From contig JAGWIE010000063.1 of assembly GCA_028866445.1 (NCBI GenBank), positions 1-7,323 on the forward strand: a stretch of 7,323 nucleotides of DNA. The letters are read 5' to 3'. Under the pieces are notes generated by a model. That model searched no databases and had not been told where the DNA came from. It was given only the letters and a program-made list of their open reading frames with translations. Shown here piece by piece: positions 6,149 through 7,323 of the stretch (position 1 is the first letter of the stretch; every line of letters begins with the position of its first letter). A program made the position numbers and the translations under genes. This stretch comes from Rhodospirillales bacterium (GTDB taxonomy: Bacteria > Pseudomonadota > Alphaproteobacteria > Acetobacterales > Acetobacteraceae).

Positions 6149-6867
6149 CAAAAAAATCTAAAGCTCCTCGCAAAGCTTTAGCTCAAAAAGAGCTTTTCAA
6201 CGGCGGAAAACCTTTTTGGCCTGCCGAAAGCAATTTGAAGGCGATGTTGGGTACGTATCTGTTTTATGAACATATGCAGATCGATAGATATCGTAGGCTA
6301 TATAATTTAACCCAAAATCCGCTCTGGGTATGGACCACAATTCATTTTTGTTCCCTTCCTCCACGAGATAGGATCAAAAATTGGGAGCCGTGGGATTCGG
6401 AGGCTGACCGTAGACTGATCGACATATTGGAAGAAGCTGAAGACGATCCTGAATCGCAAAATTACGACGAGGGCATGATCGCAAGGCGTGATTCTTTCAG
6501 AGCTGTTATCTCTGAGCTTCCGTATCCTATTCCTATGCCAAAATGGTGCCAAGAATATTTAGGAAAATGTGCCGCTGTCTTTGTGGAGCAATCAATTGAC
6601 GAAAAAACATCGGCAAAAGATGCTGTAAGAAATGTACCAGAGATCCTAGGTTTTTCCCGCATGGGTTGGAATGCTTTTGCTGAGGATCGCAAAGAAAATT
6701 CACGACAGTGGATGTATCTGAGATTTGAAGAACTTGTCTACAATGACGGGCTATCAAAAGCGGAAGCTCGTAAAATGCTTCTAAATGAAGCAGGGTTAGA
6801 AGACGAAAGAAACCTACAGCGGATACTATCTTATTATACAGGCTTATATTCGAATAATGAAGACTAG
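6145..6867 (+). CDS. Hypothetical protein translationally coupled to the integrase
   Basis: I do not recognise this 240-residue protein. Its ATG overlaps the integrase TGA (ATGA, 6145-6148) and is preceded by AGGGG at 6134-6138, so translational coupling is likely. There is no signal peptide or convincing membrane segment. The N-terminus is basic (MTKKSKAPRK), the middle is acidic with a helical run near residues 92-104 (RLIDILEEAEDDP), and the C-terminus (about 185-240) looks helical and ends in acidic residues. Aromatic residues are frequent (several Trp, many Tyr), and two Cys occur near WCQEYLGKC (134-142). The gene is much richer in A+T than the integrase and uses AGA, AGG, CTA and TTA codons, which suggests separate acquisition. 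It could be element cargo, a phage-defence component or an integration accessory protein; the sequence does not decide. Confidence 0.8.
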   Translation: MTKKSKAPRKALAQKELFNGGKPFWPAESNLKAMLGTYLFYEHMQIDRYRRLYNLTQNPLWVWTTIHFCSLPPRDRIKNWEPWDSEADRRLIDILEEAEDDPESQNYDEGMIARRDSFRAVISELPYPIPMPKWCQEYLGKCAAVFVEQSIDEKTSAKDAVRNVPEILGFSRMGWNAFAEDRKENSRQWMYLRFEELVYNDGLSKAEARKMLLNEAGLEDERNLQRILSYYTGLYSNNED

Positions 6868-6914
6868 TGACAATTTTTGTATGCTGCCAAGGCTCTTCTT
6901 ACAGAAACTAAGCG

Positions 6915-6942
6915 TGGCTAAACCTGGCCATATGTTTAGCCA
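6915..6942. repeat. 9-bp perfect inverted repeat TGGCTAAAC/GTTTAGCCA
   Basis: TGGCTAAAC (6915-6923) and GTTTAGCCA (6934-6942) pair perfectly around a 10-nt spacer. A related GGTTAAACC, symmetrical about its middle base, occurs at 6961-6969, giving three copies of GGYTAAAC within 54 bp. There is no T-run downstream, so this is more likely a protein-binding region, for example for the HTH protein encoded at 7034, than a terminator. The segment 6868-7033 has no gene. Confidence 0.5.
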
Positions 6943-6998
6943 TGGGCAAACTGTGTCGTAGGTTAAACCATTACGAACGCCATCGAATCTATGCCATC

Positions 6999-7029
6999 CC
7001 TCCAGGCATGCACACGCAATCACTGGAGG
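6999..7029 (+). promoter_or_regulatory. Hairpin enclosing the Shine-Dalgarno of the HTH gene
   Basis: CCTCCAG (6999-7005) pairs perfectly with CTGGAGG (7023-7029) across a 17-nt loop. The 3' arm contains the whole ribosome-binding sequence GGAGG (7025-7029), four bases before the ATG at 7034. Folding would hide the ribosome site. A competing smaller stem ATGCC/GGCAT (6991-6995/7005-7009) would leave most of the complementary bases in its loop. Pairing is seen; regulation is inferred. Confidence 0.45.
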
Positions 7030-7033
7030 CTTT

Positions 7034-7288
7034 ATGAACTTGCCGATTAAATCCGAAACCGCCCTGGCAAAGGGGCTGACGCCTAAATACGGCGGCATCG
7101 ATATGTGGTGTGCCCTAACCGGCATGTCAGTACGAGGCACGTATGACCGGCTTGCCGCTGGCGACCTGATCGCGGTGAAGGTTGGCACCCGAACGCTGAT
7201 CAACATAGAGAAAGGTCTGGCTTGGCTGGAGACCCAGCCACAGGCACAGATCAAACCTCAGGTACGCCGCAAATCCTTACATAACTGA
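7034..7288 (+). CDS. AlpA/excisionase-like helix-turn-helix DNA-binding protein
   Basis: An 84-residue protein with one MerR/AlpA-type winged helix-turn-helix: first helix about residues 22-28 (IDMWCAL), recognition helix about 32-41 after a TGMS turn, then a short wing (LIAVKVGTRTLI, 45-56) and a C-terminal helix (about 58-65), with a basic tail (RRK, 78-80). Small proteins of this kind act as recombination directionality factors or transcriptional regulators of integrase genes. Its place downstream of the integrase in the element fits either role. The start is well supported by GGAGG at 7025-7029 with 4-nt spacing. Candidate targets are the GGYTAAAC repeats upstream. It could instead be a general element regulator unrelated to excision. 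Confidence 0.8.
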   Translation: MNLPIKSETALAKGLTPKYGGIDMWCALTGMSVRGTYDRLAAGDLIAVKVGTRTLINIEKGLAWLETQPQAQIKPQVRRKSLHN

Positions 7289-7289
7289 A

Positions 7290-7318
7290 ACGCCGCCCAG
7301 GATGTCCCGGCGCGGCGT
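7290..7318 (+). terminator. GC-rich hairpin after the HTH gene (possible terminator, cut by window edge)
   Basis: ACGCCGC (7290-7296) and GCGGCGT (7312-7318) form a perfect 7-bp stem with a 15-nt loop beginning right after the TGA of the HTH gene. The following bases GCAGG show no T-run before the window ends, so intrinsic termination is not proven. Confidence 0.35.
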
Positions 7319-7323
7319 GCAGG

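Larger units (their letters stand above)
4728..7323. mobile_element. Left end of an integrative element / genomic island at tRNA-Tyr (continues past window)
   Basis: The segment carries, in order from the tRNA, a repeat-rich arm, a tyrosine integrase, an A+T-rich gene of unknown function, a non-coding segment with inverted repeats and an AlpA/excisionase-like regulator, all on the plus strand. Composition falls to about 40-45% G+C in the unknown gene by my count of sampled lines, against about 60-70% in the integrase. This layout is typical of the integrase end of prophage-like or island elements. No structural phage, conjugation or transposase gene is visible, so the element type is unknown. 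Confidence 0.7.

Noticed and set aside
1..7323. CRISPR array, insertion-sequence ends or transposase.
   Set aside because: No regularly spaced direct repeats and no transposase motifs seen in either strand.

Overview
The base composition (GC-rich, with G/C-ending codons), the 905-residue DinG-type helicase, the RlmB protein with a Gly/Arg/Pro-rich N-terminal tail and the gene vocabulary all suggest an alphaproteobacterial chromosome. Acetobacteraceae or relatives (Acidocella/Acidiphilium type) is my best guess, from recognition only.

The window has two halves. Positions 1-4727 look like ordinary host chromosome: a DinG/XPD-family Fe-S helicase (31-2748, +); a small exported protein of unknown function (2909-3205, +) preceded by two perfect 12-bp palindromes; and, convergent with it, a stand-alone response-regulator receiver domain (3214-3609, -) and an RlmB-type 23S rRNA 2'-O-methyltransferase (3692-4573, -). 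A divergent tRNA-Tyr(GTA) gene with encoded CCA follows (4642-4727, +), with a TTGACA promoter element in the 68-bp gap it shares with rlmB.

Positions 4728-7323 look like the left end of an integrated element that uses the 3' end of tRNA-Tyr as attachment site. The region holds a repeat-rich arm just inside the presumed att site, a complete tyrosine recombinase with an N-terminal DUF4102-type arm-binding domain (4877-6148, GTG start), a 240-residue protein of unknown function overlapping the integrase stop by ATGA (6145-6867, markedly A+T-richer than its neighbours), a 166-bp non-coding segment with inverted repeats and iterated GGYTAAAC motifs, and a small AlpA/excisionase-like helix-turn-helix protein (7034-7288) whose Shine-Dalgarno can be folded into a perfect 7-bp stem. 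The element continues beyond the right edge, so its cargo and right attachment site cannot be seen.

The integrase, the HTH protein and the repeats around them would be the integration/excision module. The coupled 240-residue protein is the main unexplained gene, and its translational link to the integrase suggests a role tied to element mobility or a cargo expressed from the integrase transcript; the sequence does not show which.
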